A stretch of DNA of 6,919 nucleotides from Verrucomicrobiota bacterium (GCA_005798925.1 SYID01000164.1:1-6919), one strand, 5' to 3'. Positions 1 through 5,841 are shown, numbered from the stretch's first letter. The notes: a model not told the origin generated them from the letters alone. Translations and numbers: made by a program.

Positions 1-1552
1 AATAGGCCTGCGGGACGAAGACCGAAGCCGCCAAGCCGGCGATGGCCAGGCCGAGGGGGATGGCGACGGCGCTGCCCAGGATCCAGGCGTCGAAAGGCTC
101 GACTTCGCCCAAGGACCAACGGGGCCAAGCCAGGGTCGCCAGAAAGGCCCCTGCCAAGGCCAAGGCGGGCAGTTTGCCCAGCCGGGCATGCCAGCGGGCG
201 GGTACGGTCACATGGAGGCGTTTAAAGCCCCCCAGGAGCTCCTGGGCGGCCCCGTGGGGGCAGACCTGGTGGCAGTAGGTCTGCCGACGGGTGCCCCAAG
301 GGATGAGTAAGGCCACGGTGGCCAGGGCCAGCAGGGCGGGGGCGGTATCCCAGGGCACCCCGTGGCGGGCCCAGCCGGCGAAAAGGGAAAGGGAAAGCAG
401 CTGCCCGAGCCACAGGCCGAGGCCGCCGACCAAGAGCAGCTGCCAGAGCCGGCGGACCCACGGGCGGGCGTGCAGCGACGTGAAGGTCATCAGCAATGCG
501 CCGAGGATGAAGCCGCCGAGGGCGACGGATTTCCAGAACTGCTGGGCCGCCTCACGCTCGCGACGGCTGCCATGCTGGTCATCGGCGAAGCGGGTCTGCA
601 GGCCTTTCGCCAGCGCATAGCTCGTGAGCGTCGCGCCCGCGACCGTGTCGAGCTCGGCCTTGCGGAAGTCGAACTCGGCCCACTCGCGCACGTTCCACCG
701 CGTCAGCTTCGAGAGGTAGGTGCGTCCCTGCGTGTCGGGCTCTTCGTCCTGGATCCGGCTGACGTAATCGGAGGTATCGTACGTCGAGCGCAGCACCACT
801 TTGCGCAGTCTGAGGGCGTCGGGCTCGATCGCGATGAGCGTCTCGCTCGGCCCGGCGTAGCCGAGCACTTCGTCCGCCGAGGGCGACGAGCGCACGACAT
901 AACCGAGGTGCGCGCGGTTCGGGCCGCGCACGAGGTTCCAGCCGAGGCGCGGGACGTTGGGTTCGAAGGCCGTCGCATCCGGGAAGCCGGCCGCATGGAT
1001 CTCCTTCAGCGTGAGCGGCAGGGGGAAGCGCAAGGACACGTAGTTGCCGGAGAGCCGTTGTTGGATCGATTCGGCGATCGCATAGGCCGTGAGGGTGGAG
1101 CCGGCGTAGCCGTCGAGCTTCGGGGCGGGCTGCGCCGCCGGGCGCCAGGATTTGAAGGAGTCGTCGAACGCCGTCGAACGACGCAGCTGCTCGACGTGTT
1201 CCGGCGTGTCCTGGCTGGAGAGGATGCGCGTGCCGACGATCTGGTCGCGCAGGTCGAGCGCCACGAGCACGTTGCTCGGGCCGGCGTAACCGAGGATCGC
1301 GTCGGCGTCGGGGGAGGTCGTCAGCATCCGCCCGAGGCGGTTGCCGGACTGGTCTTCGACGAGGAGCGTCTGGCTCGGGCCCGACTTCACCCGACGGGCC
1401 TCGGGGAAGAAGGCCTTGGCGTCGGCCAGGCCCAGGCGCGACAACGCCGACTCCGTGACCGGGGTCGTGCGTTGCAGCAGCAGGGCGGCGAGCAACAAAG
1501 CCCCGAGACGCCAGCCTCTGACCAGCCAGGCGCTGACGCGGGGCGCAGCCAT
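1..1552 (-). CDS. NosR/NapH-like membrane flavoprotein with two FMN-binding domains (partial, runs off left edge)
   Basis: An open frame of 517 codons runs from ATG at 1552 to the left edge with no stop, so the C-terminus is missing. An N-terminal hydrophobic stretch (about residues 15-27) is probably a signal anchor. Two FMN-binding-type domains follow. Each has a GYAGPS segment (88-93 and 231-236) and a covalent-flavin motif of the Dxx[S/T]GAT type: D147..AGST (T153) and D302..AGAT (T308). Hydrophobic helices lie near 341-359, 369-391, 403-419, 461-477 and 486-512. CHQVCPHGAAQELL (427-440) is the CxxxCP motif typical of the NosR/NapH polyferredoxin-like membrane family. In that family exported FMN is attached by ApbE and electrons cross the membrane. 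Alanine replaces Ser/Thr at the first motif position in both domains. The gene starts 3 nt after the oxidoreductase stop, so coupled translation is likely. No nitrous-oxide reductase genes are visible, so a true NosR role is not supported; a general FMN/Fe-S electron-transfer role is inferred. Confidence 0.85.
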   Translation of the reverse strand, partial: MAAPRVSAWLVRGWRLGALLLAALLLQRTTPVTESALSRLGLADAKAFFPEARRVKSGPSQTLLVEDQSGNRLGRMLTTSPDADAILGYAGPSNVLVALDLRDQIVGTRILSSQDTPEHVEQLRRSTAFDDSFKSWRPAAQPAPKLDGYAGSTLTAYAIAESIQQRLSGNYVSLRFPLPLTLKEIHAAGFPDATAFEPNVPRLGWNLVRGPNRAHLGYVVRSSPSADEVLGYAGPSETLIAIEPDALRLRKVVLRSTYDTSDYVSRIQDEEPDTQGRTYLSKLTRWNVREWAEFDFRKAELDTVAGATLTSYALAKGLQTRFADDQHGSRREREAAQQFWKSVALGGFILGALLMTFTSLHARPWVRRLWQLLLVGGLGLWLGQLLSLSLFAGWARHGVPWDTAPALLALATVALLIPWGTRRQTYCHQVCPHGAAQELLGGFKRLHVTVPARWHARLGKLPALALAGAFLATLAWPRWSLGEVEPFDAWILGSAVAIPLGLAIAGLAASVFVPQAY

Positions 1553-1555
1553 CGC

Positions 1556-3922
1556 TTACTCGGCGAGAACGAGCTGGAAGACGTCGGCCTGGACGCCGCC
1601 CTTGGCGCCGTCGGAGGAAAGGACGAGGGTGTGGGTGCCGGCCGCGAAGGGGAACTTGCCGATGACGATCGGCTTCTCGATCACGCCGACCTTCTGGTTG
1701 AGGCGGAGCGCGACGGGCTTCTCGCCGGCGCGGTTGATCGTGAGCAGCGAGTTGCCCGAGCGGTTCTCGTGGCCTTCCCAGTAGCCGCGCACCTCATATT
1801 TGCCGGCTTCCTTCACTTCGAAGGTGTAGGTCGCCCGATTGCCGGCGCCGGCGGCGTAGTGATAACCCGCGGCGAGGTGGGGGATGCCTTGGCCTTGGGT
1901 CCACTTGCCTTCATACTTCGCCTGGGCGTCGTCGACGACGATGCCGCCGAGCTTGGCGAGTTCCTTGAGGTCGTCGGCGGAGAGCTTGGTGGGCGTGCCC
2001 TTGGTGAGGTCCAGGGCGGCCCGGTGCGTGGGCAGTTCCTTGTAGTCGGCGATCGAGGTGTCGAGGAAGAGCTCGGAGCGCAGCTCGACGCGGCGCATGC
2101 GGCCGGGCTGTTCCATCAGTTTGATGAGGTCGGGGAGGTGCTTCTCGTAGACGCCGCGGGGGTCGGTGTTCTCGCGCACGGCGAGGTAGGCGGCCTTGCC
2201 GACGACTTCGCCCATCATGCCGATGGTGCGCATGACGCGGATCGTGCCGAGCGCCTCGTGCGTGACGGAGATATGGCGTCCGGCGAAGAAGAGGTTGCCG
2301 ATGTTCTTGGAGTAGAACAGGCGGTAGGGCAGGGGGTAGCCGTTGCGACGGTCGACGGCGGCGACGTGCTTGCCGTTGGCGTCGACGTAGCCGAAAGCCG
2401 CGCGGGAGATGAACGGATTATCCGGGAACTTCTTGGCGTATTCCTCGCGGGCGTAATGCAGGTCGATGTCCCAGGTCGTGGGGACGCAGCCGTCCGGGAA
2501 GTCGGTGCGCTGGAGGATGTTGTCCTTGTTCAGGATGAGGTCGCCGTCGAAGAGACGCGATTCGCGAGGGCCGCCGACGTGCGAGGCCCACTTGAGCTCG
2601 GCGAGGGCGTATTTCTCCTTCTGCGAGCCGTTCTTGAGCGCGGAGAAGGCGCCGTACATCGCGCGGAAATTCCAGTCGCGGATGTATTCGAGGTCCTTGA
2701 TCGGGTCCTGGTCGAAGCCGGATTCCCAGAACCACTCGGCCTTCATGAAGGGCTTGTCGTCGATCCTGGACTTGGACTTCTGGAGGAGCGGGAAGTCGCC
2801 CATCTCGAGGGGCAGGGCCCACGGGGTGGCGGGCCAGGTCGAGGCCTGCGCTTCGTCCTGGTAGAACCACATGTTCGACATGCCCATGCGCTTGTTGGGC
2901 TCGACGCGGAAGGTCGCGCCGGCGTAGGCGCCCACCCAGCCGTGGCCGGTGGTGTCGGCCACGAACTTGCCGCGGAAGACCTTCTCGCGGCCGGTCTTGA
3001 CGTCGATGGCCTTGACGGCGGCGATGCGGTTACCGTCCATCACGACGCCGGTGGCGAAGTGGCCGAGGAAGAGGCTGATGTTCTTCTCCTTGCGGATGAC
3101 CTGTTCCTTGAGTTCGTCGCCGAAGCTGTCGACGCGGCCCGGGCTGTCCGGCGAGCGGTCGCCGATCTCCTCGATCATCTCGCCGAGGTGCGGGTACTTG
3201 CCGCGGGTGGTGCCGCCCATCGCCCAGACGCCGACTTCAGAACTGCCGTTGCCGCCGAGGACGAAACGGTCTTGGATGAACGCGACTTTAAGGGACTGAC
3301 GGGAAGCGGAGAGCGCGGCGCCCATGCCGCCGTAGCCGCCGCCGACGACGACGAGGTCGAACTCGCCCAGGTCTTCGGCGCCCTTGGGGCTGTTCCACCG
3401 CGAACGGGCCGCGACGAGCGCGTCGCCTTCGGGCGGAGTGAACGAGGCGTCCTTGCTGAGGAGAATGGCGTCGGCGCGACCGGCGAAACCGGTGAGGTCA
3501 TGCAGGGCGATCTTCACGTCGCCGGCGGGCAGGGTGACCTTGCCGCCTGCCTGCCAATGCCACTCGGCCCCCTGGGTGCCGAACTCGGCGGAGACGGGCT
3601 GGCCGTTGACGATCAGCTGGAAGCGGCCGGGGGTGCCGGGGGCGTTCCAGTGGGCGACCCAATCCTTGGTGCGCACCCAGACGCGGTATTCGCCCGCGGC
3701 GGGGATGCGGACGGTGCCGGTCGCGTCGGCGACGGGCTTGCCGAGGCCGTGGGCCAGAAGGTAGGGAGAGCCGACGATGTTGGTGAAAGCCGTATCGATC
3801 TTCCACCCGCCTTGGGAGGCGAGGGATTCGGCTTCGACGAAGACCGTATCGGCGGACTGGGCGCGGCCGGTGGCGGCGGCGAGCAGGGACAATCCGAGGA
3901 GGGAAAGTGCGCGGGGGGACAT
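1556..3922 (-). CDS. Exported FAD-dependent oxidoreductase with carbohydrate-binding-like N-terminus and golvesin/Xly-like C-terminus
   Basis: This is a 788-residue protein. The start at 3922 is chosen because it begins directly with a signal peptide (MSPR, then a hydrophobic stretch to about residue 19, cleavage near AQSA at 21-24). The frame stays open upstream to 4201, but that extension translates intergenic repeats. Residues 26-158 form a beta-rich domain like CBM or CBM-like modules (VFVEAESLASQGGW, then EYRVWVRTKDW). Residues 188-580 form the FAD_oxidored-type domain: VVVGGGYGG (191-199) is the GxGxxG dinucleotide motif, VADTTGHG (321-328) a second FAD contact, and NLFFAGRHISVTHEALG (543-559) the C-terminal FAD motif. 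Residues 660-786 (VVDDAQAKYEGKW, then RATYTFEVKEAGKYEVRGYW) resemble the golvesin/xanthan-lyase CBD-like domain. The reaction is probably an FAD-linked oxidation or reduction outside the cytoplasm; a sugar substrate is inferred from the end domains. The substrate cannot be named. No good Shine-Dalgarno site precedes the ATG; a CCCCC run does. Confidence 0.92.
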   Translation of the reverse strand: MSPRALSLLGLSLLAAATGRAQSADTVFVEAESLASQGGWKIDTAFTNIVGSPYLLAHGLGKPVADATGTVRIPAAGEYRVWVRTKDWVAHWNAPGTPGRFQLIVNGQPVSAEFGTQGAEWHWQAGGKVTLPAGDVKIALHDLTGFAGRADAILLSKDASFTPPEGDALVAARSRWNSPKGAEDLGEFDLVVVGGGYGGMGAALSASRQSLKVAFIQDRFVLGGNGSSEVGVWAMGGTTRGKYPHLGEMIEEIGDRSPDSPGRVDSFGDELKEQVIRKEKNISLFLGHFATGVVMDGNRIAAVKAIDVKTGREKVFRGKFVADTTGHGWVGAYAGATFRVEPNKRMGMSNMWFYQDEAQASTWPATPWALPLEMGDFPLLQKSKSRIDDKPFMKAEWFWESGFDQDPIKDLEYIRDWNFRAMYGAFSALKNGSQKEKYALAELKWASHVGGPRESRLFDGDLILNKDNILQRTDFPDGCVPTTWDIDLHYAREEYAKKFPDNPFISRAAFGYVDANGKHVAAVDRRNGYPLPYRLFYSKNIGNLFFAGRHISVTHEALGTIRVMRTIGMMGEVVGKAAYLAVRENTDPRGVYEKHLPDLIKLMEQPGRMRRVELRSELFLDTSIADYKELPTHRAALDLTKGTPTKLSADDLKELAKLGGIVVDDAQAKYEGKWTQGQGIPHLAAGYHYAAGAGNRATYTFEVKEAGKYEVRGYWEGHENRSGNSLLTINRAGEKPVALRLNQKVGVIEKPIVIGKFPFAAGTHTLVLSSDGAKGGVQADVFQLVLAE

Positions 3923-3966
3923 GGGGGTATTAGATGCCGAGCGGACGGGAGAGTTCCAGAGGAAAA

Positions 3967-4005
3967 GGGGGGTGGGAAGGGGTAGGGGTAGGGGTAGGGG
4001 TGGGG
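3967..4005 (+). repeat. GGGGTA-type G-rich tract
   Basis: Seven runs of three to six G lie within 39 bp, with three consecutive GGGGTA units at 3979-3996. Spacers are 1-2 bases, so the plus strand could form G-quadruplexes. The tract lies 45-83 bp upstream of the minus-strand oxidoreductase start. In that gene's transcript it would read as a C-rich leader, with the G-rich strand as template. A related tract at 6410-6435 precedes the 181-residue minus-strand gene. Whether it has a regulatory effect is unknown. Confidence 0.75.
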
Positions 4006-4007
4006 AG

Positions 4008-4089
4008 GAATGCTGCGAGTATCGAGTATAGAGTATCGAGTATAGGGGGAGTGCTTGTCTTGGGGTTGGGGCAGCACCGCGTGCTGCCC
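4008..4089 (-). repeat. 82-bp composite element, copy 1 (inverted relative to 5742-5822)
   Basis: Read on the minus strand, this contains a REP-like hairpin, a linker ending in GCACTCCCCC, two copies of a 14-bp unit (4017-4030 and 4031-4044, identical on the plus strand as GAGTATCGAGTATA) and the end GCAGCATTC. The plus-strand segment 5742-5822 has the same parts in the same order with only scattered differences. The two copies are therefore in opposite orientation and enclose the LamG region. Confidence 0.85.
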
Positions 4090-4092
4090 TAG
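4069..4092 (-). repeat. REP-like hairpin 1 (CTAG head)
   Basis: A perfect inverted repeat has 9-bp arms GGGCAGCAC (4069-4077) and GTGCTGCCC (4081-4089) around a 3-nt loop. On the minus strand it is preceded by CTAG (4092-4089), whose last G is shared with the arm. The shape, a short tetranucleotide next to a palindrome, matches REP elements moved by RAYT (TnpA-REP) proteins. A few T residues follow on the plus strand, but no plus-strand gene ends here, so a terminator reading is not favoured. Confidence 0.75.
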
Positions 4093-4111
4093 TTTTCCTT
4101 GGTTGACCATG

Positions 4112-4323
4112 GAGGGCTGCATTGAGGACTGAGTGGAGGGCTGAATTGAGGACTGAATGGATCAGGCCTGCCATCTGCCACCTGGGGCTGCCACCCGCCA
4201 CCTTAAACGGGGAGATGACTGAATCGATGACCGAGGGCGGATTTCCTGAACCAGATCACCTGACCCAGGCACCTGATGGCTGAGACCCGAGACCTGAAAA
4301 TGAATCCCCAGCCAATCATCCGG
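4112..4323 (+). repeat. Composite intergenic repeat, copy A
   Basis: It begins with four 12-bp units of consensus GAGGGCTGAATT (4112-4123, 4124-4135, 4136-4147, 4148-4159). Then come GATCAGGCC and two rounds of a CTGCCACC/GCCACCTG module of about 20 bp (4166-4203). A segment containing GACTGAATCGATGAC and GGATTTCCTG follows, then a tail with CAGGCACCTGATGGC and GCCAATCATCCGG. Positions 5351-5576 have the same modules in the same order and orientation. It looks non-coding. Origin and function are unknown to me. Confidence 0.85.
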
Positions 4324-4354
4324 TTTCCGGTCTCCTTTTGAGTGGCTGTCGTGG

Positions 4355-4380
4355 GTAGGGCTGACCGCCCCCGGTCAGCC
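4355..4380 (+). repeat. REP-like hairpin 2 (GTAG head)
   Basis: GTAG (4355-4358) is followed directly by arms GGCTGACCG (4359-4367) and CGGTCAGCC (4372-4380), perfectly paired around a CCCC loop. It is the only clear member oriented on the plus strand. It faces the minus-oriented member at 4442-4466, a layout like an inverted REP pair (REPIN or BIME). Confidence 0.75.
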
Positions 4381-4394
4381 GTGCATCGAGGGGA

Positions 4395-4416
4395 GGACGT
4401 GATCACTATCGCGTCC
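4395..4416. repeat. Possible REP-like hairpin (atypical head)
   Basis: Arms GGACGTGAT (4395-4403) and ATCGCGTCC (4408-4416) pair over nine positions with one G-T wobble around a CACT loop, the same geometry as its neighbours. No GTAG or CTAG is adjacent. GGAG overlaps the first arm base (4392-4395). It may be a decayed member or a chance palindrome. Confidence 0.4.
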
Positions 4417-4441
4417 TGCCCTTGGGTCTGAGGTGTGATCA

Positions 4442-4466
4442 GGACAGCACGTGGTGCTGTCCCTAC
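4442..4466 (-). repeat. REP-like hairpin 3 (GTAG head)
   Basis: Arms GGACAGCAC (4442-4450) and GTGCTGTCC (4454-4462) pair perfectly around a 3-nt loop. GTAG follows outside the stem on the minus strand (4466-4463). It differs from hairpin 1 by a compensating change at the third pair (G-C there, A-T here), so pairing is kept while sequence changes. Confidence 0.75.
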
Positions 4467-4476
4467 CCTAAACCGC

Positions 4477-4502
4477 GGTTGAGCGAGGGCGCTCAACCCT
4501 AG
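4477..4502 (-). repeat. REP-like hairpin 4 (CTAG head)
   Basis: Arms GGTTGAGCG (4477-4485) and CGCTCAACC (4490-4498) pair perfectly around an AGGG loop. CTAG (4502-4499 on the minus strand) abuts the stem. It is in direct orientation with hairpin 3, only 10 bp away. Its arm sequence is quite different from the CAGCAC group while geometry and head are kept. Confidence 0.72.
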
Positions 4503-4510
4503 CTGATGTC

Positions 4511-4558
4511 TTAGTCTGCCCTCGATTCAGTGCTTAACTCGGTCTTCTATTCGGCCCC
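4511..4558 (-). repeat. Degenerate 12-bp array in inverted orientation, next to LamG start
   Basis: Four 12-bp blocks (4511-4522, 4523-4534, 4535-4546, 4547-4558) resemble the reverse complement of GAGGGCTGAATT, as in CGATTCAGTGCT and CTATTCGGCCCC. They are much more diverged than the copies in repeat A. The array ends 3 bp before the LamG-like start codon, so it must form most of that gene's immediate 5' leader. Confidence 0.5.
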
Positions 4559-4561
4559 CCC

Positions 4562-5374
4562 ATGATCCTCCGTCTGATTGCGTTGCTTTGTGTCGCGACT
4601 TCCATCGCCGCCGAAATACCCACGGCCGGACTCATGGTGGATCTCGATGCGGGCAAGGGCGTCGCGCTCGATGCGCATGGTCGCGTCACGGAGTGGACCA
4701 ATCAGGCCGGCCCCGCCGGACTCCGGTCATTCGTCGGCCAGCCGAAGGGGCGCTCCGCGCCGACCTCGGGCCTGCCTTCGGTCGTGGAAGGTCCGCGCGC
4801 GACGCTCTCGTTCCGTCAGCAAGAGCTGGTCTGTCATGATGAGGCGGCGCTCGACGGACTGATCCGCGGCGATGGCTGCACTTGGGTCGCGGTCGTGAAG
4901 GTCTGCCCGCAGCGCGTCGGCCTCAAAGACGTCAACTCCTTCTTCGGCAACCTCCGCAACGGCCAGAAATACGAAGGTCTGTGGGGCTGCCTCGACGACG
5001 ATAACACCGTCTGGTGGGGCGCGCGTAATGGCCTCACCTTCGGCCGCTTCGACGTCAATAATCCCAAGCTCGTCGGGCCGAAGCTGGAAGAAGGAAGATT
5101 CCATTTCCTCGCCGGACGCATGGGCGCCGGACAGGCCGAAGCGAAACTTGAATTCTTCGTCAACGACCTGAAGCCCTGCGCCACGGCGCAGTTCCCGATC
5201 AATCCCAAGGCCGACGCCTCGAAACTCGCGATCGGCCAGGAGCGCGATGCGATCCAGCATCCCGGCAAGGAATCCTTCGACGGCGAGATCGCCCGCTTCC
5301 TCCTCTGGGACCGCCCGCTCACCGATGCGGAGCTGAAGGGTGTGTTTGAGATGCTGAGTGGAGGACTGCGTTGA
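4562..5374 (+). CDS. Small secreted LamG / concanavalin A-like domain protein
   Basis: This is a 270-residue protein beginning MILRLIALLC with a signal peptide cleaved near residues 16-17. The rest is one beta-sandwich LamG/ConA-like domain. It has the usual opening of verrucomicrobial LamG proteins, GLMVDLDAGKG (23-33) and GRVTEWTNQAG (40-50), and the usual closing strand and helix, FDGEIARFLLWDRPLTDAEL (239-258). Such domains bind carbohydrate or protein, often at the cell surface; no catalytic residues are recognisable. Six cysteines (10, 91, 106, 115, 143, 206) are present; C10 is too near the N-terminus for a usual lipobox. The ATG at 4562 follows seven C residues with no Shine-Dalgarno site, and no other start gives a signal peptide. 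The final residues (MLSGGLR) and the TGA lie inside the 12-bp repeat array, so the present C-terminus may have been created by the repeat. The gene stands alone on the plus strand, and its ligand is unknown. Confidence 0.85.
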   Translation: MILRLIALLCVATSIAAEIPTAGLMVDLDAGKGVALDAHGRVTEWTNQAGPAGLRSFVGQPKGRSAPTSGLPSVVEGPRATLSFRQQELVCHDEAALDGLIRGDGCTWVAVVKVCPQRVGLKDVNSFFGNLRNGQKYEGLWGCLDDDNTVWWGARNGLTFGRFDVNNPKLVGPKLEEGRFHFLAGRMGAGQAEAKLEFFVNDLKPCATAQFPINPKADASKLAIGQERDAIQHPGKESFDGEIARFLLWDRPLTDAELKGVFEMLSGGLR

Positions 5375-5576
5375 GGGCTGAATGGAGGACTGAATAGATC
5401 AGGCCTGCCAACCGCCACCTGAGGCTACCACCCGCCACCTGAGAAGATGGCTGAATCGATGGCGGATGGCAGAGGACAGATTTCCTGCCACCTGAGGCCG
5501 AACCTGAATACCCGAACCAGGCACCTGACGGCCGAGACCTGAGGCCTGAAAGAAATGCCCCCGGCCAATCCTCCGG
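5351..5576 (+). repeat. Composite intergenic repeat, copy B, overlapping the LamG stop
   Basis: A direct-orientation copy of repeat A. 12-bp units lie at 5361-5372, 5373-5384 and 5385-5396 with a partial unit before them. Next come GATCAGGCCTGCC, two GCCACCTGAGG-type modules, GGCTGAATCGATGG, ACAGATTTCCTG, CAGGCACCTGACGGC and the end GCCAATCCTCCGG. Its first 24 bases encode the last seven residues and stop codon of the LamG-like protein. Confidence 0.85.
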
Positions 5577-5671
5577 CCCTCGATCATGCGTGATCACCTT
5601 CACGTCCGTGGGCGGAAGGAGGTTGGTATGGTCGAAGACTCTACCCGGTGGTCGCACGTGCCTTGGCGAAC

Positions 5672-5697
5672 GGCGGCCATGGCAATGACCGCCCTAG
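5672..5697 (-). repeat. REP-like hairpin 5 (CTAG head, one mismatch)
   Basis: Arms GGCGGCCAT (5672-5680) and ATGACCGCC (5685-5693) pair at eight of nine positions (C-A mismatch in the sixth) around GGCA. CTAG (5697-5694 on the minus strand) abuts the stem. Head and geometry match the other members, although the arm sequence is different again. Confidence 0.65.
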
Positions 5698-5741
5698 CTT
5701 GAGGCAGTCATGCAGATCGGGGACCGAGAGTGGGGCAACTT

Positions 5742-5766
5742 GGTCAGCACGCAGTGCTGACCCTAC
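5742..5766 (-). repeat. REP-like hairpin 6 (GTAG head)
   Basis: Arms GGTCAGCAC (5742-5750) and GTGCTGACC (5754-5762) pair perfectly around a 3-nt loop. GTAG (5766-5763 on the minus strand) abuts the stem. It belongs with hairpins 1 and 3: the only arm difference is the third pair (here T-A). Confidence 0.78.
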
Positions 5767-5822
5767 CTCAAGGCATGCACTCCCCCTATACTCGATACTC
5801 CATACTCGATACTCCAGCATTC
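5742..5822 (+). repeat. 82-bp composite element, copy 2
   Basis: This contains the hairpin, a linker ending GCACTCCCCC, the 14-bp unit TATACTCGATACTC (5787-5800) with a one-base variant (5801-5814), and the end CAGCATTC. It matches the minus strand of 4089-4008 almost throughout. The TATACT strings look like -10 boxes, but this copy lies between convergent genes, which argues against a promoter role. Confidence 0.85.
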
Positions 5823-5841
5823 AGTCATCGACTCAGCCATC
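5818..5841 (-). repeat. Two 12-bp array units after the 181-residue gene
   Basis: On the minus strand these read GATGGCTGAGTC and GATGACTGAATG, two diverged units of the 12-bp array. They begin 17 bp downstream of the stop codon of the 181-residue gene and are in its sense orientation. Confidence 0.55.

Larger units (their letters stand above)
3923..4561. other. Repeat-filled intergenic region between divergent genes
   Basis: This 639-bp spacer separates the divergent oxidoreductase (minus) and LamG-like (plus) genes, so promoters for both should lie here. I could not place a convincing -35/-10 pair for either. From left to right it holds a G-rich tract, a duplicated 14-bp unit, a REP-like hairpin, the composite repeat (copy A), a cluster of three or four further REP-like hairpins, and a degenerate inverted 12-bp array ending next to the LamG start. 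Frames open across it translate repeat units into tetrapeptide-like strings and show no sign of being genes. Confidence 0.75.

Noticed and set aside
362..3985. Plus-strand open frame of 1207 codons
   Set aside because: It is antisense to both the NosR-like gene and the oxidoreductase, whose signal peptide, FAD, FMN and CxxxCP motifs are clear. Its product is a low-complexity string of Gly, Ala, Val, Arg, Glu and Asp, as expected opposite GC-rich codons.
4017..4044. TATACT strings as -10 promoter boxes for the oxidoreductase
   Set aside because: The same strings occur at 5787-5814 between convergent genes, where no promoter is needed, and I could not find a matching -35 box.
4069..4100. Rho-independent terminator at the hairpin followed by TAGTTTT
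   Set aside because: No plus-strand gene ends upstream, the T-run is short, and the hairpin belongs to a family whose other members lack T-runs.
4112..4200. CRISPR array
   Set aside because: The units are 12 bp or about 20 bp, contiguous and without unique spacers, and no cas gene is visible.
3923..4201. N-terminal extension of the oxidoreductase to an ATG at 4201
   Set aside because: The added 93 residues translate the 12-bp array, hairpin, 14-bp units and G-rich tract, and would place the signal peptide inside the protein.
4203..4496. Minus-strand open frame of 97 codons
   Set aside because: It runs through repeat A and several hairpins; there is no domain, no signal peptide and no ribosome site.
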